A stretch of DNA of 64,000 bases, taken from contig MJGA01000009.1 of NCBI GenBank assembly GCA_001910725.1, positions 930,001 through 994,000 on the forward strand, read 5' to 3'. Positions 36,393 through 48,300 of the stretch are shown here, one piece after another (the stretch's first letter is position 1; each line of letters starts with the position of its first letter). Below the pieces are notes generated by a model. It was not told where the DNA came from. It was given only the letters and a program-made list of their open reading frames with translations, and made no database searches. The stretch is from Phanerodontia chrysosporium. Taxonomy: Eukaryota; Basidiomycota; Agaricomycetes; Polyporales; Phanerochaetaceae. The position numbers and the translations under genes were made by a program.

Positions 36393-37659
36393 TGGTTGAT
36401 CCCGCTTTCAACTCCTCCTCGAAGAGAGTGAGTCAAATTAAGGAACCGAGTTAGACGGACCAGTCCTAGGTCGGCTTCTGCCTCGGGCGTTCGTTGGGGA
36501 CAAAGGTAGACTGCAAAGGTGTGTGTTGAGAAGGTAGAGGTTGGAGGTGTGAAGGGGGGGGGTTTCGTCTACAAAGGAGGGGTAAGGGTTAGATCAACTC
36601 ACAGGCTGTCCTGTAAATAGACCTAAGAAACAATGAGTGGTAGCCCGAATGCTACAACCCACTGGGAAACAATACAAAAGAGTCCAACGTGCAACAAACA
36701 ACCAAACAACCAGTGAGACCAAAAGACGTACAACCGCAAACACAAAAGAGTCCGTTAAAGGCCGTGAACGTCAAACACAAAAGCGTACTCGACACCGGTG
36801 GCAGAGCCGGACTAGAGTACGTACAGGCAGCGAAAGAAAGGGGTACACTCTGTGTCAGCAAGAGCTTAGCAGGGTGTGTACAAACAACAACAACGTAGGG
36901 CGTGACCACAAACAACGTAGAACACTCGACACTGGGCAAAGGCCAGACTAGAGCGTAAAAGGAAAAGACGAAGGGCAAACACTCGACACCGGTGGCAGAG
37001 CCGGACTAGAATGTTCCCACCCAACGTATGACGTACAACAAAAAGTACTCGACACCGGGCACAGGCCGGACTAGAGTACAACAACCGACGACGAAGAGCA
37101 CTCGACACCGGGCACGAGCCGGACTAGAGTGGTCTCAACAACGACGTAGACGTAGAACACCAGTGGCACTGCAGCAGCCGCGCTACAGTACACAGCAAAG
37201 AGCAAAAGACGTAGAGGGAGGAACGAACTAGATAGCGGTCTAGTGTCAAGAGGCTCCTCTAAGCGAGGATACAAGGGGTGGGGTTTATATACCCCTTAAA
37301 CTAGGAGTATTCTAGGGTATTCTATAAAGTTCCATGTCCTTCTGCAATGTTCTCTTCCAAAAGTCCCTAAATCCTGAGTGCTGGGTCCAAGTCTGGGCCC
37401 TTCTGCCAGAATATTCCAGCAGATTCCACAGCATTCTTCGCTTTTCCACAATGTTCCAGCTGCTTCTTACCTCTTCCTAGGCCTTCCAAGCCTAAGCATG
37501 CCCCTTTCTCTCTTCTTTCCTACTCTTTCCCAATATGGATACACATTCCCACACCTTCTGGGATCTCCAGGTTTGGGCATGTCTTCCCACACCCACTGAT
37601 ATGACAGAGACTCAAGCCCATTTCATCCATATCTTGTGTCAAACACCTTTGATGCATGA
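36393..37659 (-). repeat. 3' LTR of the gypsy element (1267 bp)
   Basis: Matches 50842-52107 apart from G/A at 36528 versus 50977, A/G at 37541 versus 51989 and a one-base difference in a G run near 36554 (nine versus eight G). On the minus strand it has a TATATAAA box at 37284-37291 and five copies of an ACTCGACACCGG...GCCGGACTAGAGT unit. Confidence 0.95.
36785..37130 (-). repeat. Array of five hairpin-like units in the 3' LTR
   Basis: Units of about 32 bp at 36785-36820, 36924-36954, 36981-37012, 37045-37079 and 37099-37130. Each runs ACTCGACACCGG or a close variant, a short GC-rich middle, then GCCGGACTAGAGT; the two halves are partly complementary. They lie downstream of the TATA box in transcript orientation. 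The 5' LTR has the same array 14,448 bp further right (51233-51578). Confidence 0.85.
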
Positions 37660-37706
37660 TATCCGAGGGTCGCTTGAACTTCAACTGTCCCCAGTTGGCT
37701 TCTCTC

Positions 37707-40700
37707 CTAAGATGAGGGTGAATATGAGCTTGCGTCGCTGTCATGAAAGGGGGAATCTTCGCCCGAGGGCAATGATTTTTTTGACTGCACTTGAGCTTCA
37801 TGTTCTCCTTCACTAACAGAGTACCAAGAATCTGTGTCTGAGTCCTCGTTGGCTGAGCTATCTTGTAATCTGTGCATGATTGCGTCGAGGTATTCACTTG
37901 ATCTTGATATGTATGGTATCAGCCGGAATGCTGCGATTGCTTGTCTCCATACAGTGCCATCGAGTTCTTGCAAGATGTAGGCACCATTCTGTGTGCGTCG
38001 TACAACTTCGTAGGGGCCTAGGTACCTGTCCTTATGTTTGCGCTCTAGGGTAGCTTCTATCGCCTTGTTTCGCATTAGAACAAGAGTGCCTGGTGGGTAA
38101 GAGTCACGAACAAGTCGTGTTTGATAGCGGCGCTCGAATTGTTCTTTTGCTTTGAACCGATGCTTGCTAAGTACTGCTGCAGCTTTGGCCAAGTCTTCTG
38201 GGCGCTTCTGGAGTTGTCGTAAACGTAAGGCTAGTAATTCACTTGATGTCATGCCTCGCTTGTAACCATCAACCATGAATGTGGCTTCTGTGAGGTCGAA
38301 AGGAAGTATTGGATGAGCTCCATGAAGCAGGTAGTAGGGGGAATATCCAGTTTGCCGTCTCACAGTGACCCTATCTGCAAAGAATGCATGCGGAACTTGC
38401 TTGGGCCAGTCTGCGATTCTTCCTTCACAAGCTTTGACGATGGATTCGCGTATGGTGAAGTGTCCTCGTTCTACGACGCCATTGGCCTTGGAGTTGTAGG
38501 CAGAAATCTTGACTTGAGGTATACCGAACCGGTCCATAAGCTCTGAGAATGCTGCCTCCACTTCTTTTCCGTTATCCGTGACCACTTGTCCTACTGCGCC
38601 ATACCGACAGAAGATATGTTCCCATAAGAATTTGCACATGCTCACAGCTGTATTGCGTTTGAGAGCACATCCTTCTGCTGCCCCGGATAGGTCATCTCGT
38701 GCAGCTGCAATGTATCGATAGCCGTGAGCCTTGGGCATGAACATAATGTCCACGTAAATCTTGAGAAATAGTGTTGATGGTGTTGAAACCATAATGGGCA
38801 CTTCTGCTTTCCGTGTACTTCGAATCTGACACTGGTGGCATGATTGCACATGATGCTTGATATCATTCCACATGCTTGGCCAGTAGAATCGTTCTTTGAG
38901 TGTTGCCATAACTGCTTCTACACCACGGTGTCCATGACCTTCGTGCGCAGCTTGAAGTAATTGAGCCCGTTTGTGAGGGCGAAAGATAACCTTGGCAGGT
39001 CCTGCAGTGCCTCGCCTTTTGTACATGGCCCTTCCGGAAACATAAAACTTCAAAGCTTTCTTGATGAATCGCTGTTTTTCCTGAAGGCTTTGACATTGTG
39101 GGGCACGTGTAGTTTGCAGGAAATGATAGATGTCCGCGAGTACTTTTTCCTGTTTCTGTGTAGTAGTGGCAAGAACGTGCTCGGCTGCTGGTTCATCGGG
39201 GTCAAATAGACATGTTTCAAAGGCTTGGATCACTTTTGCTGGTGATGCACTGACCATGTGAGTGAACAACGACACATCGTTCATCCAGGGTGTATGCTGT
39301 ATGGGTATATGCAAGGGGATGTCGTCTAGCCAGCTGTCGTCTTCTTCGTCTGCTACTTCTCCTTGTTCTGGTTCCTTTTTTGATAGCGCATCAGGTCCTC
39401 GGTGCTTATGGGCAGGTACGTGTACGAGTTCAAAGTCAAACAGCAGAATGCCCTGAATCCAACGATTGACCGTAGCGTTGGGTTGCAAATCTGGGTCGTT
39501 AAGCATTCCCTTGATGTACTTTGCATCCACCTCTACTATCAGGTGCTTGACACCAATGATATATAGACGATAGGCTCGTAAAGCACGAAACAGACTGTAT
39601 AGCTCGAGCTTGGGTTGAGAGTAACGTGCTTCAATTGCGTTCATAGGTATTGAACCATATCTTGCTGGCCTTTTCTTGTGATCCTCGTCGTATTGGGAGA
39701 GAATAAAGCCTACTGCAATAATACTGGAGTCTACTGACAGCACCACAGGTTGTGCTGACTCGTAGTCGATTGGTCGTAAGGCGGGAGGTGATGTAATGGC
39801 TTGTTTCAGTTCTTCGAAAGCTACTTGTCGTCTTGAATCCCAAATGAACTCGACATCGTGGCGCACCAGCTCTGTCAGAGGTCGTGCCTTGGTGGAGTAG
39901 TCCTTGATCCATATTCGCACCGTGCCACAGAGTCCAAGGAATCCTCGTACATCCTTTACTGTCTTGAGAGGGGGCCAGTTTAGAATCTTGTCTATCTTCT
40001 GGCTGTCCGGTAGCCTTCCTTCTGGGGTACACTTCTGTCCGATGATAAGCACCTTTTCTTGTGCAAGCTGAACCTTGGATGGAGAGAAGGTTCCTCCTGC
40101 ATGGCCTATACGGTGAATAATTCGGTGTACGTCCAATGCATGTTCCCAAATGAAGCGTCGTATGCCTGGGTTGTCCTTCAGTACTTCTGGTTGTCCTAAA
40201 CTGTCTTCATAGCGGCTTCGGGGTCCTTTGATTGGCAAATCATCGATGAATACATTGGCGTAAGCGGGAATTTCGTCTTGCAGAATAAACGATACACATG
40301 CTTGAAACTCTGCAGGGGAGTTTGTGAATCCTGTAGGCAGCGATGTAATCCGAAGAAGTCCCAGTGGTGTCAAAAAGGCTGTAAGGTCTCTGCTCTTGGG
40401 ATGAACCTTGCGTGCATCAAATCCCCAGTATAGATCAAAGACTGTATAGCATTGACGTCCTGCAAATGGTTCCACAAAGTTGTCGAGATTGGGTGGTAGT
40501 CCTGCATCACGTATGGTGACTTTGTTCAGTGGCTGTAGGTCGTGTACGATTCTAAGCTTGCCACTTTTCTTGAGAACGCAGAACCATCGTGATCGATACG
40601 ATGACTGGCTTGACTCGTATACTCCTGCCGCAATCTTTTCCCGTAGTAGATCCAGAACTTTCTGATGTATTCCCAGCGGTATAGGAATATTCTTGAAAGC

Positions 40701-42146
40701 CCAAGGAACATGAGGTACCACTGGAATGATATATGGCGAGAAATAGTCTTCTCTAAATGATCCGCGTTGACTGTCTTCGAATACAAAGTGGTTCTGGTTG
40801 AGCTTCAGTATATGCTGAAATAACTTTAGCTCTTCGGGCCATAGAAAGTCTTCCGGGTTGAGGTTCATGTTATCCAGATGTTCTTGCGTTAAGCGTCCTC
40901 CATCAGGTACAAATTCAGGAGGATGCGGGGTCAAAGAAGGTAAAGACTTCAATGGGTCCTCCGGAAATTGCCTGATTACTCGTGCGTCTTCTGGGAATAC
41001 AGCTGGTACGGGCTTCACCTTGCGGTCAACGCGTTTGTAAGCCGTAAGTACTTCTGGCGAGCTCATTTGCTGCTTGTACGAAAAGACTTGATTTCCATCA
41101 AAGGTTATGATGGTGTCGTCCTCTTCTAGGTCTTCAATAAACTTGTCCATGTTCGTTGTAAACATCACGGGCTCTACTTCATCCCATTCAAGGTCTAGGC
41201 TGTCTTCTTCTATGCTAACATAGTGAATATTAACCTTAGATCTCTTGAAGGTACCGTGGGTGTCCATAGTTTCTAGTTGCCAAGTTGCATCTTCTGAATC
41301 CGTGGTTTGGTCATGGTAAGCGCCGGGGTCGCGTGGCTGAGTGATGCGCTCAGCGGCGGGGTCGGGGGAGCCAGAAAAGGCAACAGCGCCCGTCGTTGAT
41401 GGCAGTGAGCGCGTTGGGTTCACGTTGTTGGCAATGACGCTCGGGATGCTCGTTCTGTTCCTGGGGCAAGGGTCCTTGATGGCATTAGGCTTGGTGGCGT
41501 CTTGTGTCATACGTCCTGGATCAATAGCCGGCTTCGCTGATGACATCATGTCCCTGCCGTGAGACTCGTTCTGGTGTGCCTTGAAGTCCATGGCTCTTGA
41601 AGTCTCGAGGTGTCGTTCGAGGGTCGCTTGAGCTGATAAGTCCGTTCGTTGGTCTGGGTATGCCAGCAGCTCACGCCAAGAATACTGGTCAGCGCAATGT
41701 ATTGCTACAAAGCGTACAATTGCTGCCAGTATACAAGTCGCGCCTGCTATCGTACATACAACCACCGTGTAGTCCATAGCCACTAGTACAAAGAAATAAA
41801 AGGTTAGTAATACACAGGGAAGTGAATATAAGCTCGTAAACAAAGGGAAACCGCGTCGGGAGGCAAATGAAACCGAGTCATACAAGTACATACAGAGGCT
41901 GGAGAAATAGAGGGCAAACAAAATAAACTCGAACCCAAGAATGTCGCCGCGCCCTTTGTCAATGGCTGTCATAGCGTTGCGAAACGCTTGGGCCAAGACT
42001 ACAGACGGGGGCGTTGATGTATCGAGGACCTGGGCGACACTACCGAGCGAAAGCGTGCCGTCCTCTACGTCTTCGAAGGCATCAGCGTTGGCGACGCGTA
42101 CATAGCCTAGAAATACAAGAGAAAACATGATTCTGAAAGGAAACAT
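37707..42146 (-). CDS. pol: Retrotransposon Pol: reverse transcriptase, RNase H, integrase
   Basis: The open frame extends upstream to 42623 without a clear start; in-frame ATGs lie at 42542, 42359, 42146 and 41777. From the 42146 ATG it codes 1479 residues. Downstream of a hydrophobic start come the reverse transcriptase (YTVFDLYWGFDARKVHPKSR, LPTGFTNSPAEF and catalytic NVFIDDL near 40240), RNase H (SVDSSIIAVGFILSQYD, HVPAHKHRGPDALSKKE) and integrase with an HHCC finger (HEGHGH...CHQC) and a D-D-35-E triad (YVDIMF, VVTDNGKE, GVVERGH; 38470-38750). It ends with a GPYEVVRR module and an acidic, serine-rich tail. No chromodomain seen. All catalytic residues are kept, so the enzyme may be active. 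It is in a +1 frame relative to the upstream ORF, so frameshifting, reinitiation or splicing is needed. Confidence 0.9.
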   Translation of the reverse strand: MFPFRIMFSLVFLGYVRVANADAFEDVEDGTLSLGSVAQVLDTSTPPSVVLAQAFRNAMTAIDKGRGDILGFEFILFALYFSSLCMYLYDSVSFASRRGFPLFTSLYSLPCVLLTFYFFVLVAMDYTVVVCTIAGATCILAAIVRFVAIHCADQYSWRELLAYPDQRTDLSAQATLERHLETSRAMDFKAHQNESHGRDMMSSAKPAIDPGRMTQDATKPNAIKDPCPRNRTSIPSVIANNVNPTRSLPSTTGAVAFSGSPDPAAERITQPRDPGAYHDQTTDSEDATWQLETMDTHGTFKRSKVNIHYVSIEEDSLDLEWDEVEPVMFTTNMDKFIEDLEEDDTIITFDGNQVFSYKQQMSSPEVLTAYKRVDRKVKPVPAVFPEDARVIRQFPEDPLKSLPSLTPHPPEFVPDGGRLTQEHLDNMNLNPEDFLWPEELKLFQHILKLNQNHFVFEDSQRGSFREDYFSPYIIPVVPHVPWAFKNIPIPLGIHQKVLDLLREKIAAGVYESSQSSYRSRWFCVLKKSGKLRIVHDLQPLNKVTIRDAGLPPNLDNFVEPFAGRQCYTVFDLYWGFDARKVHPKSRDLTAFLTPLGLLRITSLPTGFTNSPAEFQACVSFILQDEIPAYANVFIDDLPIKGPRSRYEDSLGQPEVLKDNPGIRRFIWEHALDVHRIIHRIGHAGGTFSPSKVQLAQEKVLIIGQKCTPEGRLPDSQKIDKILNWPPLKTVKDVRGFLGLCGTVRIWIKDYSTKARPLTELVRHDVEFIWDSRRQVAFEELKQAITSPPALRPIDYESAQPVVLSVDSSIIAVGFILSQYDEDHKKRPARYGSIPMNAIEARYSQPKLELYSLFRALRAYRLYIIGVKHLIVEVDAKYIKGMLNDPDLQPNATVNRWIQGILLFDFELVHVPAHKHRGPDALSKKEPEQGEVADEEDDSWLDDIPLHIPIQHTPWMNDVSLFTHMVSASPAKVIQAFETCLFDPDEPAAEHVLATTTQKQEKVLADIYHFLQTTRAPQCQSLQEKQRFIKKALKFYVSGRAMYKRRGTAGPAKVIFRPHKRAQLLQAAHEGHGHRGVEAVMATLKERFYWPSMWNDIKHHVQSCHQCQIRSTRKAEVPIMVSTPSTLFLKIYVDIMFMPKAHGYRYIAAARDDLSGAAEGCALKRNTAVSMCKFLWEHIFCRYGAVGQVVTDNGKEVEAAFSELMDRFGIPQVKISAYNSKANGVVERGHFTIRESIVKACEGRIADWPKQVPHAFFADRVTVRRQTGYSPYYLLHGAHPILPFDLTEATFMVDGYKRGMTSSELLALRLRQLQKRPEDLAKAAAVLSKHRFKAKEQFERRYQTRLVRDSYPPGTLVLMRNKAIEATLERKHKDRYLGPYEVVRRTQNGAYILQELDGTVWRQAIAAFRLIPYISRSSEYLDAIMHRLQDSSANEDSDTDSWYSVSEGEHEAQVQSKKSLPSGEDSPFHDSDASSYSPSS

Positions 42147-42260
42147 AAGCCTGAACAACTGTAAGACATAAGAAAAGAAACGAAACTGTCGGCCCGCAGG
42201 CAGCCGACTCACGACATGCAATCCTGAGTCCTCTAGTAAGCTCGATACACGCTCTACGGG
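41692..42260 (-). other. Hydrophobic and intron-like segment upstream of reverse transcriptase
   Basis: In the Pol frame this stretch encodes several hydrophobic runs, including MFPFRIMFSLVFLGYVRV and, from the ATG at 41777, MDYTVVVCTIAGATCILAAI, which alone looks like a single membrane anchor. However, the same DNA has strong intron signals on the coding strand: GTGAGT and GTATGT donors, a CTAAC branch point and pyrimidine-rich acceptors (TCTTACAG, TTTCTCCAG, TTTGTACTAG). Part of the hydrophobicity may be pyrimidine tracts read as codons. Only the last anchor looks convincingly coding. Confidence 0.45.
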
Positions 42261-42315
42261 GTATATGCGTGTATCAGCATCGTTCCCTATCACATCCAAG
42301 TCCGTACTCACCAGC

Positions 42316-45300
42316 CTAGAGCGTGCTGCTGCGCTGAGGGTACGAGACGACCTCCCGGGCATAGCCCAAGGGACCAAGTCGCTCACCCTGGCGCATTTTG
42401 CGTACCTCCTGGTCGCGTCGGCCGTCGGGGCGAAAGCCAAGAACGAATTCGAGGCGGGAGATGCGGTAGTTGTGCTCCCCGTTGGCGTTCCGACTCTTCC
42501 AGAAGTGTAGGCATTGGCGCAGTGAGAGCTGCTCTTCGGCATAGAGAAACGGCGATCCGAAGTCTTCAGCGTATGGGTACAGTGTCTCGTAAGTCTCCGT
42601 CGTGATTCTGTTGCCTGGCGCACTCCCCTGTTCGTCGAGAAAACGCCAGAGCCCGGCAGCGGTGGCCTCGTGGATCTCTTCGCGGATCATGGGCAGAGCG
42701 TGCCCACGAATGGCGACTGCGGCAGCAAGAGCCGTAGGACCGGCGCGTCCTTCACGCTTGAAGCGTTCGTAGGCCTGCTGAGGGTTGGGCAGACCGAGGG
42801 GAACGCCGCGCGCTGGCTTCTCCTGCTTCTCCTGGTCCTTGAGCTTGCGTGCACCTCGTCCGCGTCGTCGTAGCTGCGTGTCGTTGGCTAGGGAAGGTGA
42901 CCGTGGGGCGAACATGCTGAAAGGCGGGTCCTGGGGCGTCTGGGGGCGTGGTGGTAGCTCGTGCTTTTCACATGAAGCGTTGGCCTTGCGTAGATCCTCA
43001 TAACGTAATGGCTTGCTATATGGTGAGATCGTGTCGACCGAGTCTGCCGTGGTAGCAGAGGGGGATAAGCTGGAGTCGCTGGCGAGCTCCTCGGCAAGGC
43101 GTCGTGCCTCGCTGAGTGTGGTGCTGCCTGCCTGCGACCTGGCATCCTCGTCTGCTGCAGCGTTCTGTTGGAAGGCCCGGTTCCAGGTCTCGGCTTCCTG
43201 CTCGGTGGCGGCCTGGGCCTTGAACTGCGCGTCGAGCTCTGCGATGAGCTCGTCGTTGTTCAGTAAGGCCGCGGGAACGAGAGGGACTGGCGGAGGCTGG
43301 ACTGGGTCGGTCGGTTCTTCTACAATGGGTGTACATAGGCGTAATGGCGACGGGGGCAACTGTTCATCGTCAGTATCTTCGTAATTATCGTGTGCACCGT
43401 CTGAACTCACTGGCTTGCGCTCCGCGAGCGGCCTAGGAAGCGTATGCCAAGGCAACGCTGGCGGGGGCAATTCCAGTGGGCTGGGCGAGAACTGAGGTGT
43501 GCCGTACAGAGGCACTGCGGGGGATGGTATCTTCACGAAGGGCGTAGGCGGTCGTGGAATGGGCGGCGTCGGGGCATCCTGGTCACCGAGGAGCGTAACG
43601 TGGAGGACGTGGGCCTCTCGCGCTACGCAGGCCTTCGGTGTGAGGTCAGCCACCGTCTTCACCGTGTAGGGTACGAGGGCCTGCGACAAATCATGAATCA
43701 TACCTCCCTCCGCCTCTGCAGAGGGTCCCATATCCTCGTCCATCGCATCCTGATCCTTCCACTCCTGCGGCATCTCCATCTTGACGTCGTCATCCTGCGG
43801 GTACTGAAGCTCGTGGTGCGTGTTGACGAGAGGTGAAGGCGGCCATGGCAGGCCAGGAGCGAAGGGAGGGGCGAGCGGGCTGAGTGGTGTAGCGGGAGAG
43901 GCAGAGTCCGAGTCCGAAGGCGAGACGCCCACAGGCTGGCTCGGAATGATGGGAAGTCCCGGCGGCGGGGGTGCGCCTGATGCGCTCAGTGCGCCTGCTG
44001 CCTCGACCGCGTCATGCTGGGCCGGCGGTTCCGGTACGGGCTGTGCGTGTTGCCGGTCCCGGAGGAGGAATCGCGATCCGTGGATCTGCGGCAGCAACGT
44101 TCGAGGGCGCCCGGCCATCCGGTGCGAGCTCCGCACTACCCATTCCAGTGCCTCGACCACTCTCTTCATCTCTTCCTTAGCACTCCTTTCCCCTCCTGTC
44201 GACGGCTCGCTGCTGGCATCGCTGCCACTGCTGGGGGTGCTCAGAGACCTTACCGACAGGTCCTCGTCATCCTCGTCCTCGTGTTCTTCGGCATGTTCCT
44301 CAACAACTTCCTGCATTCTAACCTCGGCGACTCCCTGCTCGGCTTCCCGGTCCTCGGCATCCAAGAGCAGCACGTCGAAGTCGGTGGCAACAGCTTCAGC
44401 ACGGGCCTGGCGGATGCGGCGTGGGTCTCGAAGACCTAGCTCGCGACTGGCTCGCTCGTACTCGGTGCTGGCGCGCCGACGTTCCCAGGTGAGTTCTTCT
44501 TCTCGTCCTCGTAGTATTCCATCTTCCGTGTTCCTACAGGTGTCGCAATCCAGGCCTTCTCTACAAGCACAACGATGACGGACGATGGCGTTGCGGGCGA
44601 GGTGAACGATGGCTCCGTCGGGGAGGGGCTTCATCGTCTGGAGGCAGGCATGCCAATCCGAGATGTGAGGTAGAATGTTGCGCCCCCACCTGGTGAGTGT
44701 CCATCCATCGTTCGTACTGATCCTGCTGCTCACCATCGAGTCCAGGATCCTGTCAAAGCCTTCTCGGTGCCGTGCAGCTGCGACAATCGCATTCAACAAG
44801 GTGAGTACCATCCGTCTTCGGTGTCCTTTACTGTACTCACAGAACAGGCCACTCGTCTCGCTCAAGCGCAAGACCGAGTACGTCGTCCCTCCTATCATAG
44901 GCAGGATGGGCACGTCCTCCAGGGTCTCGTGCTTGGGCAGGGCGCCGTTCAGGACCTGGACCTTCACCGACGTCTCGACAACAATTCCTTGAAGCGGGTC
45001 GCGGGAGGGGATCCAGAACAGTGTAGCGTGGGGGACATAGAACTTGAGTAGGGCTTCGTGGTCTCCAGGTGCGTCTGTCGTCCATCTTCGTTCGTGCTGA
45101 GCTTCGAGGCTGAACCATCCCAGGATACCGACATCCACCACTGCTGCGATCCACAGCCGCGGGTGCATGGCTTCCCAAATGGCTCGGTCGAGCTGGAAGT
45201 ACTCGGTCTTGATGTAGATCGAGTCTTCCCGTCGTCCGAAGACCTCGTAGTTGAACAGGGGCGGGCACTGGATCTCGAAACCTAGGTGAGCATGGTCCAG

Positions 45301-45375
45301 AACCTTGACAAACTCGAAGGGCGCAACACGGCGAGGCTCCGCAGCCTCTGAAGAATCGCAAGTCGTAGTCTCCAT
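42316..45375 (-). other. Candidate separate accessory protein of the retrotransposon (1019 codons)
   Basis: Inside the long frame, an ATG complementary to 45373-45375 starts METTTCDSSEAAEPRRVAPF. What follows is more globular than the acidic region before it: AIWEAMHPRLWIAAVVDVGI, LKFYVPHATLFWIPSRDP and a cysteine cluster CACREGLDCDTC near 44550. Then come a charged helical stretch, a proline-rich region, and an ordered C-terminal block ending YPQRSSTL. The 700 bp before this ATG is less protein-like. It could be an independent ORF, a captured gene, or part of a polyprotein. I recognise no domain. Confidence 0.5.
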
Positions 45376-48300
45376 CGTGGGGATAGGTAGATCAGACGCA
45401 GGGGAGAGGGGGCGACTGACAAGGGTCCCAGGTGCGTCCTCTAACCCTTTGATATGTTTCCTCTGCTGACCTTCGATCTCTCTAGATCCCAAAGATTCAT
45501 CTCTCGTCGAATGGCAAGCGAGGGGGACTCCAGTGTTCCCCTCCTGCGGTGCGTACATGTTCCATATCGTCCGATTTCGCTCCCCCTCTTGCCTACAGAA
45601 CCAATCACCGTCGAGCAGGCAAGCAGGTGCGTCGGCGGTCGAGCATGCAAACAGCTCGGCGCCGCTTCGTCCGCGGGCGCATAGCGCTGCAACACTGCCG
45701 GTAAGTCCTTGATACTGCTCGCTGTTGTTGAATATCGCGCTGACTGCCTTTTCGGTGACAGGAGACTGTGTGTTCAAAGCGTCGAGGCCGCTGTCGACCT
45801 CTGTGCCGCCTTCGGCACCGTTATTTCGTGTGAGTACCTCAATCTTGTTTGCTTCCGTCTTGCAGCTCACTCGAGATCGTGTAGATACTTCCGCCAACGG
45901 CTTCAAACGCGTGAAATCGCGTCGCTCGGCCATCCCGCACTCTGGACGCGTCACGGACCCGAGAACCTCGTGCCCGTGAGCAGGTGCCAGGGGTCCTGCC
46001 ATGGCTGGCTCGGTCCGTGGTGTCTTGCTCCAGCGCTCGTCCTGCAAGGCGCGCAATCGCGTAAACGTCATGACTGCTAGGCCGGCAAATGGTCTCTCGA
46101 CATCCGAGTCCGCGGCTTCATCGGGGCGCGCTTGATGCGCTTCGTCTTGTATTTCCTGTACCTCGTCCGTGTAATGATAATTAAATTGTCGATCTTGACT
46201 ACTGTCTTGAGAGCGTCTTCTGTTCTGTAAATCAAGCTCACACTGCTGATGCACAGCTTCCCGTAAAGCTGCACGTTCAGCAGCACGCTGACTTCGTAAC
46301 AAACCGCGTCGAGTTCTCAAGAGATTTGACGCGTCATCTGCCTGAAGATCAAACAACCGCTCGGCTGATGCTCGATCGCCTGAGGCGTTAAGCCACACGT
46401 TCCCAGGCGCAGATGGGTATTTGCCTTGTTTCTCCATAGCATTGATCTCTTGTAGCCTGTTACGTAGAACCTTCTTGGCCTTGAGTAGGTCTTCTCTCCA
46501 TTCACGATGGGCAGCATCTTCTGCGTAAGTGAATCTTTGTTCGATGAAGTCAGCCCATTGATCCTCATCTGCGAACTGCAGATTAAAATCTTCTGATGAC
46601 ATTGACTGCAAGAATTCAGATCGCCATCGCTGTCTCGTCAAAGGTACTGGCGAGTTTCCAGGCGTGGGATATGCATCCAGGGGTTGCAGCGGCGTTGCTG
46701 GTCTCGTAGATACATTTCCTTCTGATCCATCTTGCATTTCAACATCTGGCAGATCTTCATCCTGAGTGGATTCTTCGTCTTGCCTAGGCAAATGCATTGC
46801 ACCGAGCTGTGTCGTAAGTTCTTCATCATCCGAAGTTTCGCCTGTCTCCAACTGCTTCTCCACTTGCTGATGCGCTTGTTCCGTGGCTTCATCCTGGTCC
46901 TCAACATCCGTCTGACCCTGAACATCTGTGGTTGTACCTTCAGTATTGCTGTCACTGGATGCTCCAGGTACCTGCACACTGAAAACACTTTCACGTGGCT
47001 CGGGAGAGTCACCTTCGTCCATGCTGCTGGCATAGTCAACATAGCGTGCCAAAGGTGAGTCCAATGTGTGTTCCTCGTTTCCGTCTTCTTCATCCTCGCT
47101 TTCTGCATAGTTGACATACCGAGCAAGAGGACTGCTGGGTACGTGCTCATGCATGTTCTGACCGTTACCTGGCTGCGATGGCTGCTGGACTCGTGGCATG
47201 CATTCGAGGTCAATAAGCCCGTAAGGCATGTCTGTCGCAAGAAGTGCGGCTCGGCATGTCTCCTCACGGCGACGCTCCAAATGTGCTGCCTGCTGTCCTT
47301 GCTGCCTTTCCAAGGTAATTGCATGTGCTTGTAACTCCTGCGTACATGGTCTTCCTTCTTCTGAGATTGGAGGTGTTTCAGCAGCTTGCCCAGAGACTTG
47401 CCAAGGCCGTCGAGGGGGTCCTCCTTCAGGGATATGTGTGTCCTCAATGATTAAGGTAGGTCCTTCCTCAACCTCGTCACCTTGTTCTGTATCACCAGCT
47501 GATTCCTCGCCGATCAAAAGCGAAATTCCATCTCTGCTTGCTGGATCATCGTCTCCGTCGTTGGACTGCATTTCTGACCGTGAGTCCACATCCATTCTCT
47601 CGTCCTCTGACAGTTCAGGCTCAGTAGTGTCATACAGGTCTAGCCACCGTATAACATTACTGTCTGCTGAAACATCGCTTCCTGAGGTTTCTTCGCCTTC
47701 ATCGCTAGTCTTGGCTACAGTATCAATGCTTTCAAGACTAGTTGCTGGACTGGGAGGTGGATCCTCGAAGTCGCTGACGGTTGAAGCAGTATCTGTCCAT
47801 GCACTGTCGTCTGTATCTTGAATACATGCTGTTTGCAACAAACTTGCCGTTCTTCCAGGTTGACGTCGTGAGTTCCGTGGGTGCGCGTATTCCAGCTCAA
47901 GGTCTATTCCTGCAGTATCGATGTCTGTCACCATGTTGACCATGTTGTGCGTGCGATCCAGATACTCTTGCAGGGCAGGATTGACGATATACTCTGGCGT
48001 GACTAGCATTTCATATCTAACTGTCAAGGACTCGTCCTTGAATAGTAGATATGTTCCATCTCGCCGCTCGTCAATGCTGACATAGTTTCCTCGTTGCCAG
48101 GGTCGTCCTAGTAGCAAGTCAAATGGGGCCTTTGCACCAATGAACAAACTGGCATGTGTCAGAACTGACCCGCATGCTAGTGGCACATCTGGTACAAAGC
48201 CTTGCAATAGACCTTCTCCTCCGTTGGCATCTCCCATGATGATCTGCTTGGTCACGTCAATAGGGCGTCCTACTGTGTTCTGCCAAACTCGCCTGTTCAC

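Noticed and set aside
36637..37231. Short open frames in the LTRs, present in both copies
   Set aside because: Identical because the LTRs are identical. They run through the hairpin repeats on both strands and show no protein-like composition.
41692..42260. A multi-span envelope-like membrane protein encoded by the retrotransposon
   Set aside because: Most of the hydrophobic runs coincide with pyrimidine tracts in front of AG and follow good donor sites, so they may be introns. Only a single anchor from 41777 looks coding; I reported the ambiguity instead.
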